DNA of 42,482 nucleotides from a virus: the IMG/VR virus record IMGVR_UViG_3300020159_001826, positions 1 through 42,482 of that record; one strand, written 5' to 3'. Of this stretch, positions 8,414 through 17,575 are shown piece by piece (position 1 is the first letter of the stretch; each line of letters begins with the position of its first letter). Below the pieces are notes generated by a model. The model did no database searches and was not told the origin of the DNA. It worked only from the letters and a program-made list of their open reading frames with translations. The translations under genes were made by a program, and so were the position numbers.

Positions 8414-9628
8414 TTATAAGTTATTTAATTGAAATGGTAGTATATACTTAACGTTTCGTAATCCTAATTGTAATATTTTTTCGTTGATGGCGTCAAAATA
8501 GTTCCATGCGAGGATAAAGATATAATCAGGCGTATCAGTTAATAAAGATTCTTTCGATACGATAGGAATATTTACTCCGGCTACGTATCGATTTACACGT
8601 TCTGGGGATTCGTCGACGATATACTGTATATCACTATTCGTTAACTTACAAATATTTAATAACATATTTCCACGACCCGAAGCTCCATATCCAGCAATTT
8701 TATAATTTGCGTCTTTTAGTTGTTTAACTTTATTCTGAATTGCAATAACATGTTCTTCAATCCTAGTACCAAAATTTTTAAAATAGTTTATATCCGTTAA
8801 CCCGCTTTGAATTTCTTCGTCTATTCTTATTTGAACTTTTTCTGATAATGTCTCTAATGTATTTTTAATATAAACTCGTATACTACCCGAATGTATATCA
8901 ATTTCATCAAAATCTACTATAGTCATATTAAACTGCTTAAATAAATTATTCAACGCATTTATTGAGTAGTAGTATAAGTGTTCGTGATAGATAAAATCGA
9001 ATTGTAACTCATCGATTAAATTTTTAAGATAATGAACTTCAATTACAAAATATTTATCTTCTTTAAGTACACATTTAATACCTTCTATAACCGAACGTAT
9101 ATCATCGATATGAGCAAAACAATTATTTGCAATTATTAAATCAAATTTTTCGGTGAAATATTTTGCGGCAGTATCGCCATTAAAATAATCATTAACGACA
9201 TTACATCCTTTATCGATAGCAACATTAGCTATATTAACTGCTGGCTCGATACCAATAACATCTAAGCCTAAATCCATTAATGGTTGTAACAATACACCGT
9301 CATTAGATCCGATTTCTAAAATTTTATCTTGTTTAGATAAATTAAAACGTTCTTTATATAACAAAGCAACGTCTTTAAAGTGATTAGATAATCCTATCGA
9401 AGACATATATCGATAATCTTTAAATAAAAGATCAGAATCGATAATACTATCAGTTTGTACTAGTTTACAATTATTACAAAACTGTAGTGATAAATCATAT
9501 TGTTTAACTTCCGATAGTTCGGATTGTTTAGGAAAATTTCCTGCCAAAGGTACATTTCCTAAAAAAGTAATATGTGTTAATTGTTTATTTTTACAACAAG
9601 CACATTCTGTTCGTTTTTTATAATCCAT
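8414..9628 (-). CDS. NDP-sugar C-methyltransferase family protein
   Basis: A 404-aa enzyme of the TylC3/NovU family, which adds a methyl to C3 or C5 of a 4-keto-deoxy NDP-sugar. All parts are present. The N-terminal four-cysteine zinc site is CACC plus CNNC. The NVPLAGNFP segment follows it. SAM motif I is ILEIGSNDGVLL, and the family active-site stretch is FIYHEHLYYY. The C-terminal domain contains IAGYGASGRGNMLL. It is paralogous to the gene at 6007-7218 but keeps the intact zinc ligands. It overlaps the RmlD-like reductase gene upstream by 11 bases, which fits joint work on a 4-keto sugar. Confidence 0.88.
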   Translation of the reverse strand: MDYKKRTECACCKNKQLTHITFLGNVPLAGNFPKQSELSEVKQYDLSLQFCNNCKLVQTDSIIDSDLLFKDYRYMSSIGLSNHFKDVALLYKERFNLSKQDKILEIGSNDGVLLQPLMDLGLDVIGIEPAVNIANVAIDKGCNVVNDYFNGDTAAKYFTEKFDLIIANNCFAHIDDIRSVIEGIKCVLKEDKYFVIEVHYLKNLIDELQFDFIYHEHLYYYSINALNNLFKQFNMTIVDFDEIDIHSGSIRVYIKNTLETLSEKVQIRIDEEIQSGLTDINYFKNFGTRIEEHVIAIQNKVKQLKDANYKIAGYGASGRGNMLLNICKLTNSDIQYIVDESPERVNRYVAGVNIPIVSKESLLTDTPDYIFILAWNYFDAINEKILQLGLRNVKYILPFQLNNL

Positions 9629-10394
9629 AATAAAATTCTTTTAATTCTTGGAACTGTTGTTCTATATTAGGTAGTTTAACATCGGATTTTAAACATCTAT
9701 TGATTGTATGTACATCTGTTATCGGTATTAAAACTTTATTAAAATTAAATACTGAATTAATAGTCTGTAATAGTTTCATTTTTGGTATGCATTCGGTACT
9801 TAGTTGTATAAGTTTAGGATAATTATCCCAGTCATTAATTAATCGTAATGCATTTTTTGCCCATTCTAAACTAGTAATACCGCTCCAATAATGATTTGTT
9901 ATACAACGAACTTCCGACTGTTGTTTTGAAAACCAAGAAAATAGTGTTACGCCATTTTCTTTTTCTGGGCCGTTTATCGATGTACGTATTTGTTTAACAT
10001 TGTTATAATCCATTAGTATTGCCCCGATACAAGCTTTAGATAATCCGTATTCATCGTAAGCATCTCTAGGCGCAGACTTTTCATATATTTTATTAATAGT
10101 TAAGTCTCCAGAATATTCTCCATCTGTTGCAGGATTAATAATATTTCCTTTAAAATTTTTAGCTAACCAAATAGGTAATTTGATATTTAATTCAGTAAAG
10201 TTAACATGCTCTTTTTGCGGTATAGATGCTATGCAGTTAATCAAAAAATCTGCATTAGAATTTTTAACTTTATTTTGAAATACAATACTAGGCCAACGAT
10301 CATCTATTGTGTCTACAGAAATATTTATAAAATTAAAATATTTATGTACCATATGTCCTAACATACCATTATGTCCTAAAACTAAAACTTTCAT
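9618..10394 (-). CDS. RmlD-like NDP-4-keto-sugar reductase
   Basis: A 258-aa SDR related to dTDP-4-dehydrorhamnose reductase, which reduces a 4-keto NDP-sugar to the final deoxysugar. Seen are MKVLVLGHNGMLGHMV (nucleotide-binding loop in RmlD style), NPATDGEYSG where RmlD has its STDYVFDG region, YGLSKACIG as the catalytic YxxxK, and INGPEKENG. The protein is slightly shorter than cellular RmlD (about 290 aa). It sits between a 4,6-dehydratase-like gene and a C-methyltransferase, so these three enzymes could form a pathway to a branched deoxysugar. Stereochemistry is unknown. Confidence 0.82.
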   Translation of the reverse strand: MKVLVLGHNGMLGHMVHKYFNFINISVDTIDDRWPSIVFQNKVKNSNADFLINCIASIPQKEHVNFTELNIKLPIWLAKNFKGNIINPATDGEYSGDLTINKIYEKSAPRDAYDEYGLSKACIGAILMDYNNVKQIRTSINGPEKENGVTLFSWFSKQQSEVRCITNHYWSGITSLEWAKNALRLINDWDNYPKLIQLSTECIPKMKLLQTINSVFNFNKVLIPITDVHTINRCLKSDVKLPNIEQQFQELKEFYYGL

Positions 10395-10403
10395 ACGTAT
10401 AAT

Positions 10404-11333
10404 TTAAGGTTTAAAATAATTGTAATTAGATAAAATATCATTTAATTCTTCTTTACTAACTACTACTTTATCGCTTGTAAATTCATTAAATGGTAAACTT
10501 GCGTTAGCTATTTTTTTATAGTGCATTATAAAATTTTTACCTGAAATATCTACGCGAGGCGATTCTTCAAGCGAAAATAACATCTCGTGAATTTTTTCCG
10601 ATGTTCTTGGCTCACCTATAGAATAAGTTAATCCAAACTTTTCATGAAATAATTCAAATAAATCTGCAACTTTAAAAGATTTAATATTTGGTATTACATT
10701 ATAACCTGATAATTGTAAAGCATCTTCTACTAAGTTAATCGCGTCATCTATTGATATCATAAATCGCGTCATTTCCTGAGAATATAACGTTAATGAATAT
10801 TTTCTATTAATTGCGTCCCACATTAATGGTATAATACTACCCGTAGAATTTAATACATTTCCATATATAGCTGTTGACAGACGTACATTAGAATTAGCAT
10901 CATTTACTATAAATGATTCGCCAGCAACGAATTTCATTGATCCGTATAAAGTTGTAGCTGCTCGACTTTTATCTGATGAAATAAAGCACGCAGCTTCGAA
11001 ATTATTTTCTTCTGCGATACGTTTACAATTAATTGCGCCGTTAATAATTATTTCAATAGATTCCTCAACATTTTGATCTACAGCTTCAATTTGTTTTAAA
11101 CTAGCGGCGAAAATTCCAATATTATGTCCTTTGCTAGATCTACGTAATAAGTCTAAATTACGAATATCGCCTATTACGCAGTTAATATTTGGATACATCT
11201 TTTTAAGATAATACTGTTTTGCTTCATCGCGTGAATATACGGTAATATCGTTATGCTGATAATACTTTTCAATTAGGTTTTTACCTAAAAATCCAGCACC
11301 TCCTGTAATAAATATTTTTTTACTTACTATCAT
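10404..11333 (-). CDS. polysaccharide-biosynthesis SDR, PseB/CapD-like NDP-sugar 4,6-dehydratase
   Basis: A 309-aa extended SDR. FITGGAGFLGKNLIEKY binds the nucleotide, VIGDIRN follows, and SSDKSRAATTLYGSMK corresponds to the STDKA...YGxxK block of the CapD/PseB/FlaA1 group. That group removes water across C5-C6 of UDP-GlcNAc-like sugars to give 4-keto-6-deoxy intermediates. Such an intermediate is the natural substrate for the reductase and C-methyltransferases encoded just downstream. Spacing is 9 bases to the reductase and about 20 to the upstream transferase. Family good, exact substrate uncertain. Confidence 0.83.
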   Translation of the reverse strand: MIVSKKIFITGGAGFLGKNLIEKYYQHNDITVYSRDEAKQYYLKKMYPNINCVIGDIRNLDLLRRSSKGHNIGIFAASLKQIEAVDQNVEESIEIIINGAINCKRIAEENNFEAACFISSDKSRAATTLYGSMKFVAGESFIVNDANSNVRLSTAIYGNVLNSTGSIIPLMWDAINRKYSLTLYSQEMTRFMISIDDAINLVEDALQLSGYNVIPNIKSFKVADLFELFHEKFGLTYSIGEPRTSEKIHEMLFSLEESPRVDISGKNFIMHYKKIANASLPFNEFTSDKVVVSKEELNDILSNYNYFKP

Positions 11334-11352
11334 TTTTATTTACTTCTTTTTT

Positions 11353-12048
11353 TTATATAACTGTTAAATTCCAATCTATTAATGGCGTTAGCCATGCACT
11401 TTCACCATGTGTAGAACATCCAGGAATTGGTGTAATTAAAGATGCTCCTTGATTTCTTAAATCAATCCACATATCGAAATCATATGGATGAGTAGTGGAT
11501 GTATATTTTCTTAAAGTAGATTCGTATTTTTTTAATGTATTTACTTTAGATGCGAATGTCATCGTAGTACTATTAGTAAATTTCCAATGACACGTATTAG
11601 ATAAAAATACTTTAGTAACTTCGCCACCATCTTCTACATAAGGATTAATTCCGTCTATATACTTATCAGGATGATCATATAATGAAACGAAATCTATTCC
11701 TAAATCAAAACCTTCTTTAAGTATTTTAAGAGAATCTTGTACATGTAAATAATCATTTTCTACAAAGTATACAATTTCATCGTCATCATACTGTAGTGCT
11801 AAATCTAATGCTAAGTTAAAAGACCCGGCACCATGGCCAATAGATACATTTGTTATTGCAGAAAAATGTACGTATTTATGAATCATTTGTAATGTATCGT
11901 CGCTACAGCTATCGGCTATAATATTAAGATTTTCATTACCGAATATACGTACAAAGTTTTTTAAACAATTTTCATTATTAATATAATCTGGTTTTACTTT
12001 ATTATAACCCGACTCACTTATTCTATATATTATTTTTGTTTTATCCAT
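11353..12048 (-). CDS. GT-A-like glycosyltransferase
   Basis: A 231-aa putative sugar transferase. IIYRISESGYNKVKP opens the protein, NLNIIADSCSDDT supplies an acidic GT2-like loop, and VYFVENDYLHV looks like the DxD-equivalent metal site. The rest contains YDFDMWIDLR, which could be the catalytic-base region. It overlaps the upstream methyltransferase by 19 bases. The call rests on fold-level pattern only. Confidence 0.65.
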   Translation of the reverse strand: MDKTKIIYRISESGYNKVKPDYINNENCLKNFVRIFGNENLNIIADSCSDDTLQMIHKYVHFSAITNVSIGHGAGSFNLALDLALQYDDDEIVYFVENDYLHVQDSLKILKEGFDLGIDFVSLYDHPDKYIDGINPYVEDGGEVTKVFLSNTCHWKFTNSTTMTFASKVNTLKKYESTLRKYTSTTHPYDFDMWIDLRNQGASLITPIPGCSTHGESAWLTPLIDWNLTVI

Positions 12049-12599
12049 ATTTTATTTTTGCAGTTAATAAAGTCGTTTCCAAAAAATTCTTCAGCTGCTT
12101 GAGTAACACCCGGCCAATCTAAATCGTCTCCCGATATTATTCCTCCGATAGTTAATTTTGGATACCAATGTTTAATATCTAATAAAACATTTTCGTAATC
12201 ATGTGCTGCATCGATCATAATATAATCAATGCTATTATCTTCGAATAATGCAGATGCTTCTATAGAAGTATTTCTAATAGGCGTAATCACTGACTTTACA
12301 GGTGAAATATTATCTATAAAATGATTATAAAGACCATCAGCAGTTTTTAATAAAGGTTCGTATGATGGATTAGTTATATCTAAATGTTCTTCAGATCCAT
12401 CCCATGTATCTACGGCATAAAATTTAATATTTTTGTTACTATTAACAATTTCAACGCCCATATATGCTGTACTACGACCTTTCCAACTACCTACTTCTAC
12501 AAATGTATAGCTTTTATTTAATTCGCATGAATCTACTACGTGTGTATATAAAAATTCGTATGCGAACCAGCCTTGTATATTTTGATAAAAATGATTCAT
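12030..12599 (-). CDS. class I SAM-dependent methyltransferase
   Basis: A 189-aa methyltransferase. TFVEVGSWKGRSTAYM is SAM motif I. FYAVDTWDG gives the acidic ribose-binding residue, and the later IDYIMIDAAHDYENVLLDI and GGIISGDDLDWPGV match the Methyltransf_24-type group, with acidic residues that often bind a divalent metal. In this island it probably O-methylates a sugar. It is short and has no extra domain. A role in modifying another small molecule cannot be excluded. Confidence 0.78.
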   Translation of the reverse strand: MNHFYQNIQGWFAYEFLYTHVVDSCELNKSYTFVEVGSWKGRSTAYMGVEIVNSNKNIKFYAVDTWDGSEEHLDITNPSYEPLLKTADGLYNHFIDNISPVKSVITPIRNTSIEASALFEDNSIDYIMIDAAHDYENVLLDIKHWYPKLTIGGIISGDDLDWPGVTQAAEEFFGNDFINCKNKIWIKQK

Positions 12600-12603
12600 A
12601 TTA

Positions 12604-13347
12604 TTATATATTAAATTTGTTTTCTACGATATTATAACTATAACCATGTACAAAATCAGTACCATTAAATGGTCTACTAAATTCTTCTTCAACTAAATCT
12701 GTCCAATTGGTATCGTTTTTATGTCCCCAATTATCTACTTTTTTAAGCATTTCTTCTTTTGTACGATACCATGAATAATGATGAACAAACGGTTGATTGT
12801 TTTCTGATAATATTAAAGTACGATCTCCGTTTATTAATTTATGATTAAATAATTGTTGTCTTTCAGCTCTTAAATCTAAATTCCAATTACAATCGTTTTT
12901 TCGTATTAACAAACCTGCCGACTCTGTTTTAGTTGCTTGATATATTGGTTCTCTAAAGTACCAATAACATGTTAACCAATACATATAATCTGTATCTTTT
13001 ATTGTTTGAAACCAATAGTCAAAACCATCATCGACTATCTCGTCAGCATCTACGAATAACAACCAATCATTTTTTGCTATATCTGTTCCGATTGCTCGAC
13101 TTAAGTTATGATAATATCCTGTATTAGACTTTAGTCCGTCCCATTCAAACATATAAATAGAACATTTTGGAAATTTAGCAGCAATATTAAAACTTTGAGT
13201 TAACCGCGTTTCATCTTCTGGTTCACCGTTAAAAAAATGGTCGCATATAGGTATTATAATTTCGTCACTAAATTTAGAAAGCTGCGTTAAATTAGCTTCT
13301 AAAAAGCGCAAATCCATTGTACTGTATTGTAGTATACTTGATATCAT
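12604..13347 (-). CDS. GT-A-like glycosyltransferase
   Basis: A 247-aa protein with GT2 character. The N-terminus has ISSILQYSTMDLR. LSRAIGTDIAKNDWLLFVDADEIVDDG, here quoted by its core FVDADEI, is a clear DxD with the usual hydrophobic run before it. The C-terminal FVHHYSWYRT resembles the HHYSW segment of lipopolysaccharide core beta-glucosyltransferase-like proteins (WaaE/KdtX group). The start overlaps the upstream gene by four bases. Donor is unknown. Confidence 0.78.
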   Translation of the reverse strand: MISSILQYSTMDLRFLEANLTQLSKFSDEIIIPICDHFFNGEPEDETRLTQSFNIAAKFPKCSIYMFEWDGLKSNTGYYHNLSRAIGTDIAKNDWLLFVDADEIVDDGFDYWFQTIKDTDYMYWLTCYWYFREPIYQATKTESAGLLIRKNDCNWNLDLRAERQQLFNHKLINGDRTLILSENNQPFVHHYSWYRTKEEMLKKVDNWGHKNDTNWTDLVEEEFSRPFNGTDFVHGYSYNIVENKFNI

Positions 13348-14207
13348 TGTATTCCTTTTATCATTTCGTATTCATCAAATATAGGAAATTTTTTCCATTT
13401 TTCCAACCATTTTTGAATATTTTTTTGTTCTGATTCTTTTTGTCTATTTGATGATTGTCCGTTGTTTTCTTCTAAACGATGTGAACCTCTAGCTCCAAAA
13501 TGCCATACTATAGAACTAAATGGAAGTACAAATCTTACACCATGGTTTAACATTCTTAAAAATAAATCCATATCATCCCATGATGTTGGGGCGAATCTAG
13601 GATCATTACCTCCAACTTCATCCCATACGGATTTTTTAACTAATCCAGAAACTCCTTCTCCTTTTGGTATTTCAAAATAGTCATTTATCTCTTTAAACTC
13701 TTCAACCCAATTTTCAAGATCTTGTGCTAAAAAATTATCATGATAGCATCCAAAAATATCTTTACTTATTAATAAAGTACCATGTCTTTGAGGAGATTCA
13801 AACATATTAGGTTCTATTCTATAAGAATTAACCCATAGCTTTTCTTCAGGATACTTTTCATGAATTTTTAATAATTCAATATCCCAATCTTTAGTTACAT
13901 AAAAGTCTGAGTGAAGAAACATTATATATTCTGTTTCTACTTTATCAGCACAAAAATTCATTCCACCTCCAATGCCTTTAACAGCATCAGTGTGAGTATC
14001 TATATAATATGTGATATTATAAGTGTCTGCATTTTCAGCTAACCATTCATTAGTGCCGTCTGTGCAATTTTCTGCGTGAATTATAAAAGGAGCATCTTTA
14101 TAAAAAGAGTTTTTTCTAACAGACTCCACTGCTAACTTTAAATACGGCAGATTATTGTAGGTAGAAATACAATGAGTTAAAGGACTAGATTGTGTCATAA
14201 TATGCAT
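13344..14207 (-). CDS. family 2 glycosyltransferase
   Basis: A 287-aa GT2 enzyme: THCISTYNNLPYLKLAVESV at the start, IIHAENCTDGTNEWL as the nucleotide-binding loop, YIMFLHSDFYVTKDWD with the DxD-like SDF, and a well-formed acceptor region WDEVGGNDPRFAPTSWDDMDL (core GGNDPRF, SWDDMD), followed by WHFGARGS. These features are typical of GT2 proteins in phage and bacterial glycan clusters. The start may be the Met at residue 4. It overlaps the upstream transferase by 23 bases. Confidence 0.85.
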   Translation of the reverse strand: MHIMTQSSPLTHCISTYNNLPYLKLAVESVRKNSFYKDAPFIIHAENCTDGTNEWLAENADTYNITYYIDTHTDAVKGIGGGMNFCADKVETEYIMFLHSDFYVTKDWDIELLKIHEKYPEEKLWVNSYRIEPNMFESPQRHGTLLISKDIFGCYHDNFLAQDLENWVEEFKEINDYFEIPKGEGVSGLVKKSVWDEVGGNDPRFAPTSWDDMDLFLRMLNHGVRFVLPFSSIVWHFGARGSHRLEENNGQSSNRQKESEQKNIQKWLEKWKKFPIFDEYEMIKGIQ

Positions 14208-14808
14208 TTTGTTTTATTTGTCGTTCAATTGTTTTTGGATGATATAAAGAATAATCTTCTTCCATCGGTAATGTAGCATATTGTTTAAATCCACCTAACA
14301 CTTCATGTACCTTATTCTCCCATTTGATATGTGTAACATTTTTATATATACGCCATTGGTAGTCAGGCCAATTTACCCATCCTTGTTCATTTACATTCCA
14401 TCCCCATTGCTGCATATGATCTTGTGACATACCTTCAACGGTATTAACTCGAGGTACTAAATAAACTTCAACATCTGGATTTGACTCTAAAATGTCAGGT
14501 AATTCTCTTAATAAATTTTCATCTGGAATTTCATCAGCGTCAATTTGAAAAATATAGTCGCCATTGCAGAATGAAGTTAAGGTATTTTTCCAATTGGCAA
14601 AGTGTGCTTCAAAGTAGTCAATTGCCAATACAATCTTTTTACTATGAGCGTATCCTTCTAACGATAACTCTAGTTGTTTACTAGCTTTTGGTTTGTCTAG
14701 TAGAACTACAATTTCGTCTTCTGTTCTTTTAAACTCTAATAAATGTTTAATTAGTCTGTTAACTTCTTCTAGTTCGTTGCAGACTGTAATGGCATAACTA
14801 ATTTTCAT
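14185..14808 (-). CDS. family 2 glycosyltransferase, LPS-core WaaE-like
   Basis: A 207-aa GT2 protein. ISYAITVCNELEEVNRLI is characteristic of the WaaE/KdtX-type and SPBc2 YdcG-like group. VLLDKPKASK follows, FQIDADEIPDENLL carries the DxD, and VHEVLGG lies near the C-terminus. It is shorter than cellular relatives (about 250 aa) but appears complete. It sits 3 bases after the GT4 gene upstream and overlaps the downstream GT2. It likely adds a hexose; acceptor unknown. Confidence 0.83.
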   Translation of the reverse strand: MKISYAITVCNELEEVNRLIKHLLEFKRTEDEIVVLLDKPKASKQLELSLEGYAHSKKIVLAIDYFEAHFANWKNTLTSFCNGDYIFQIDADEIPDENLLRELPDILESNPDVEVYLVPRVNTVEGMSQDHMQQWGWNVNEQGWVNWPDYQWRIYKNVTHIKWENKVHEVLGGFKQYATLPMEEDYSLYHPKTIERQIKQNAYYDTI

Positions 14809-14811
14809 ATA

Positions 14812-16110
14812 TTAAGGTTCTACTTTTTTTAATTTTGGCAATTCAATTTTTTTCAATTTTGGTAATGTCAAACCTACTTGTTTAGGAAACTCAGGAATTC
14901 TAGCATCTAAGATAGAACCTAGTTTTTCTTGCATAGCATCAAAAGAAAAGTTAGTCTTAATACGATGATATGTCTTTCTAGACTTTTCAGTGTATGTCTT
15001 ATAATTTTTAAATATATCTTTCATATATCCAATTGCTTGGCCATAGTCGACAGTAAACCAAGAAGCTTCTTCATTAAGTACTCCTTTCCAAGCTGCTGAT
15101 GGATGTACCTTTGTTAACGTACCTCCTAATAATATTGAAGAGTCTTCATCTAAGAAATCAACGTGTCCTGACCAATTGGTTGTAATAATTGGCTTAGAAG
15201 TCAATGCAGCTTCTAACAAAGGTCGACCAAATCCTTCACCTCTTGTAAAAGAAATATGTGCTTTAACTTTTGAATGATTATATAAGTCATTCATTTCTTC
15301 ATAACTAAAATCACCATATGCAATATAGACATTAGGTAAATTCTTACTGTCAATACTAGATTTGATTTGTTTAATTTTATCAATTAATTGATCTCGGTCG
15401 ACTGCAGATAAACTACCGCCTGAAGTTTTAAGAATCAATGCTGGTGCGTTTTGTTTATTTTTAAATGCTTCGTAAAAAGATTTAATTAAACCAGACACAT
15501 TTTTTCTATCTTCTCCAAATGCACCTGGAAGCCAATGACCTACGAATAAAAATGCAAAATCTTCTTTTACATCTTTAAATATAGACTCTACTGCAGGAGT
15601 AGCTGTATATGATTTTTTAAATTTATCTAAACGAATCCCTTCAAATAAAACTTCTATAGGTTTTTGTAATTCGACAGAGCCAACAATTTGTTTTTGTTCA
15701 TTAATCTGATCGTATTTTGTTTGTTCAAACACAGCTTTAGCGTGGTTTGAAGATGCTAATATCAAATCCATTCTATTACAACCTTCAATCCAGCTAGGAT
15801 CACATAAATTAGTTTCAATACCAGCTGTCACGCCAATATTAAATTTACCTACGCGTTGAAATTCATTAGGCACCGTTACTTGCATATAAATTTCTGGCTG
15901 AGCTGCCAAAGGTTGTATTAAGATTCTTGAAATAATATCTTGATCTTCTTCTGTTAAAGCATTCATTGGAGTACCACCCCAACGTGTCGACACAATTTTA
16001 ATGTCATATTTGTCTAGCGCAATAAGTGCACGTACCAAGTCGCGTGATCGCTCTCCATATCCTGAACGAGTACCTACCGGTGCTTGAAATACTAATACTG
16101 GTTTATTCAT
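14812..16110 (-). CDS. GT-B fold glycosyltransferase, group 1 (GT4-like)
   Basis: A 432-aa retaining-type GT-B enzyme. The N-terminal domain has a GTRSGYGERSRDLVRAL glycine-rich loop. The C-terminal domain carries FLFVGHWLPGAFGEDRKN, the HISFTRGEGFGRPLLEA motif (the EGFGxxxLEA pattern that binds the donor diphosphate) and TNWSGHVDFL. The last 20 residues hold two copies of a LPKLKK-type basic repeat, which could bind an acidic partner or surface. It is the second gene of the island. Confidence 0.86.
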   Translation of the reverse strand: MNKPVLVFQAPVGTRSGYGERSRDLVRALIALDKYDIKIVSTRWGGTPMNALTEEDQDIISRILIQPLAAQPEIYMQVTVPNEFQRVGKFNIGVTAGIETNLCDPSWIEGCNRMDLILASSNHAKAVFEQTKYDQINEQKQIVGSVELQKPIEVLFEGIRLDKFKKSYTATPAVESIFKDVKEDFAFLFVGHWLPGAFGEDRKNVSGLIKSFYEAFKNKQNAPALILKTSGGSLSAVDRDQLIDKIKQIKSSIDSKNLPNVYIAYGDFSYEEMNDLYNHSKVKAHISFTRGEGFGRPLLEAALTSKPIITTNWSGHVDFLDEDSSILLGGTLTKVHPSAAWKGVLNEEASWFTVDYGQAIGYMKDIFKNYKTYTEKSRKTYHRIKTNFSFDAMQEKLGSILDARIPEFPKQVGLTLPKLKKIELPKLKKVEP

Positions 16111-16117
16111 AACTTAA

Positions 16118-17500
16118 TTATATTTTAAAAATTTCGGTTCTTTTACGTGGTTGCCATTTTGCAAACATAGTATTAATATCTTTGATGAAATTATTACCCA
16201 TCGATGCTGCTGACAATCCAATTTCAGGTTTCATGTAATACTCACGCCCTAATAATCCTGCTGCGTTTCTTTCTTCATCAGTCTTAGACCACCAACTCCA
16301 AATTGCAATTGCAGCGTCTTTATAATTTGCAATGTCATCGAATATATAAGGTGTCATTGGAGACCCTTGAAGTGTTCTTACTGCTGGGAATACTGGATTA
16401 ACCCATTCACCATGATCTTTATATTGACCATCTGCGTTAGTTTGAAACTCATCTGAATAATCATCTGCCATTAAATAGCTTCCGTCTTCTTTCTTAAATC
16501 CACATTGGTCTTGCATTCCTCCAGTTACATTAACAATAATAGGAGTGCCTGCCATAACAGACTCTGCAGTGCCTAATCCAAATCCTTCATTAGAAGCAAT
16601 ATTAGCAGTAATGCTAGATAAATTATACAAGAAGTTCAAATCCTTAGTTGTCAACAATCTATTATTTGTAAACATTACAGAATAATTAGGACAAAGCTCT
16701 TTAATAACTGCTGGTAAATCTGTTCCATTCTCATCAACTGGATCAGTGTGAAGTAAGAATAAACATTTAGCAGCTTCTTCTGCTCCAATTTTATCACAGA
16801 ATTCTTTATACGCTAAAATTAAATCTGAAGTGTGCTTTCTTCTAATATTCCTAGCATTATGGAACATAATAAATTCTTTACCTACGGGAATTAATTCAGC
16901 TTTAAATTTCTGAAAATCATTCCATTGTTCATGGGTTTCAGTGATTGGGAAGAATTGCTCGTGATTGATACCATGAGGTACGTAAGTAATTTGCCAATCT
17001 TCATACCCACAATTTTTTAATACCTGCTTAACAATATTATGAGTTTGTTTTGAAATACACATTAACAAGTCACAAGACTCGTAAAATGGTTTATTCCATT
17101 TAGGATATGGGGTATCATCCCAAATTGTATAATATGCTAAAGGAAGAATTTGTCTCAATTCATGCTCCATTGCATAAAGCCAGCCCCAAAATCTAGGATC
17201 TGTAAAATGTAAAATAGCGTCTGGTCGCTCTACTTGAATTAATTCTCTAAGTACATCTTGATTGCCATAACCTGAGTATGCATAGATTTTTACATTTGCA
17301 TCTTCAACGCCAGTTTGTTTAGCGATATCTAGAGACAAATCAAACACTTTACCTTCGTCAGGATGAACTACTGCGGCTCCTAATTGAACCCAGTCAAACT
17401 CTTTACATGTATTTAAAACGATCTCTCGAGAAACTGTCGCAATGCCTGAGTGCATACGTAGATCGTCTGATAACAGAAGTATCTTTTTCTTTTTTGTCAT
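16118..17500 (-). CDS. GT-B fold glycosyltransferase, group 1 (GT4-like)
   Basis: A 460-aa GT-B enzyme and the first gene of the sugar island. Seen are LLLSDDLRMHSGIATVSREI (N-terminal loop; core HSGIATVS), MFHNARNIRRKHTSDLI opening the donor domain, and NIASNEGFGLGTAESVMAGTP (core EGFGLGTAE), the donor-binding E-x7-E motif of GT4. Length is normal for the group. A 75-base AT-rich leader with a promoter-like element precedes it. Acceptor and donor are unknown; DNA or protein acceptors remain possible. Confidence 0.87.
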   Translation of the reverse strand: MTKKKKILLLSDDLRMHSGIATVSREIVLNTCKEFDWVQLGAAVVHPDEGKVFDLSLDIAKQTGVEDANVKIYAYSGYGNQDVLRELIQVERPDAILHFTDPRFWGWLYAMEHELRQILPLAYYTIWDDTPYPKWNKPFYESCDLLMCISKQTHNIVKQVLKNCGYEDWQITYVPHGINHEQFFPITETHEQWNDFQKFKAELIPVGKEFIMFHNARNIRRKHTSDLILAYKEFCDKIGAEEAAKCLFLLHTDPVDENGTDLPAVIKELCPNYSVMFTNNRLLTTKDLNFLYNLSSITANIASNEGFGLGTAESVMAGTPIIVNVTGGMQDQCGFKKEDGSYLMADDYSDEFQTNADGQYKDHGEWVNPVFPAVRTLQGSPMTPYIFDDIANYKDAAIAIWSWWSKTDEERNAAGLLGREYYMKPEIGLSAASMGNNFIKDINTMFAKWQPRKRTEIFKI

Positions 17501-17520
17501 AACCTTTATTTAACCTTTAT

Positions 17521-17565
17521 TATTTAATATAAATATATTTAATATAAATATGTAACTCCCAAATG
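17521..17565 (-). promoter_or_regulatory. candidate promoter for the sugar island
   Basis: On the minus strand a TTTGGGAG segment is followed by repeated TATTTATATTAAA and TATATTTATA elements before the first island gene. The layout (TTTG, about 22 nt, TATATTTA) fits a Bacteroidota-type promoter but lacks the AAAAGA spacer box seen at the other sites. There are two overlapping possible -7 elements. Confidence 0.45.
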
Positions 17566-17575
17566 AAACATACAT

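Noticed and set aside
1-17500. The sugar island as a piece of bacterial chromosome rather than phage
   Set aside because: It continues directly from phage replication genes on the same strand with the same tight spacing, and no bacterial housekeeping gene appears; an assembly chimera remains a remote option.
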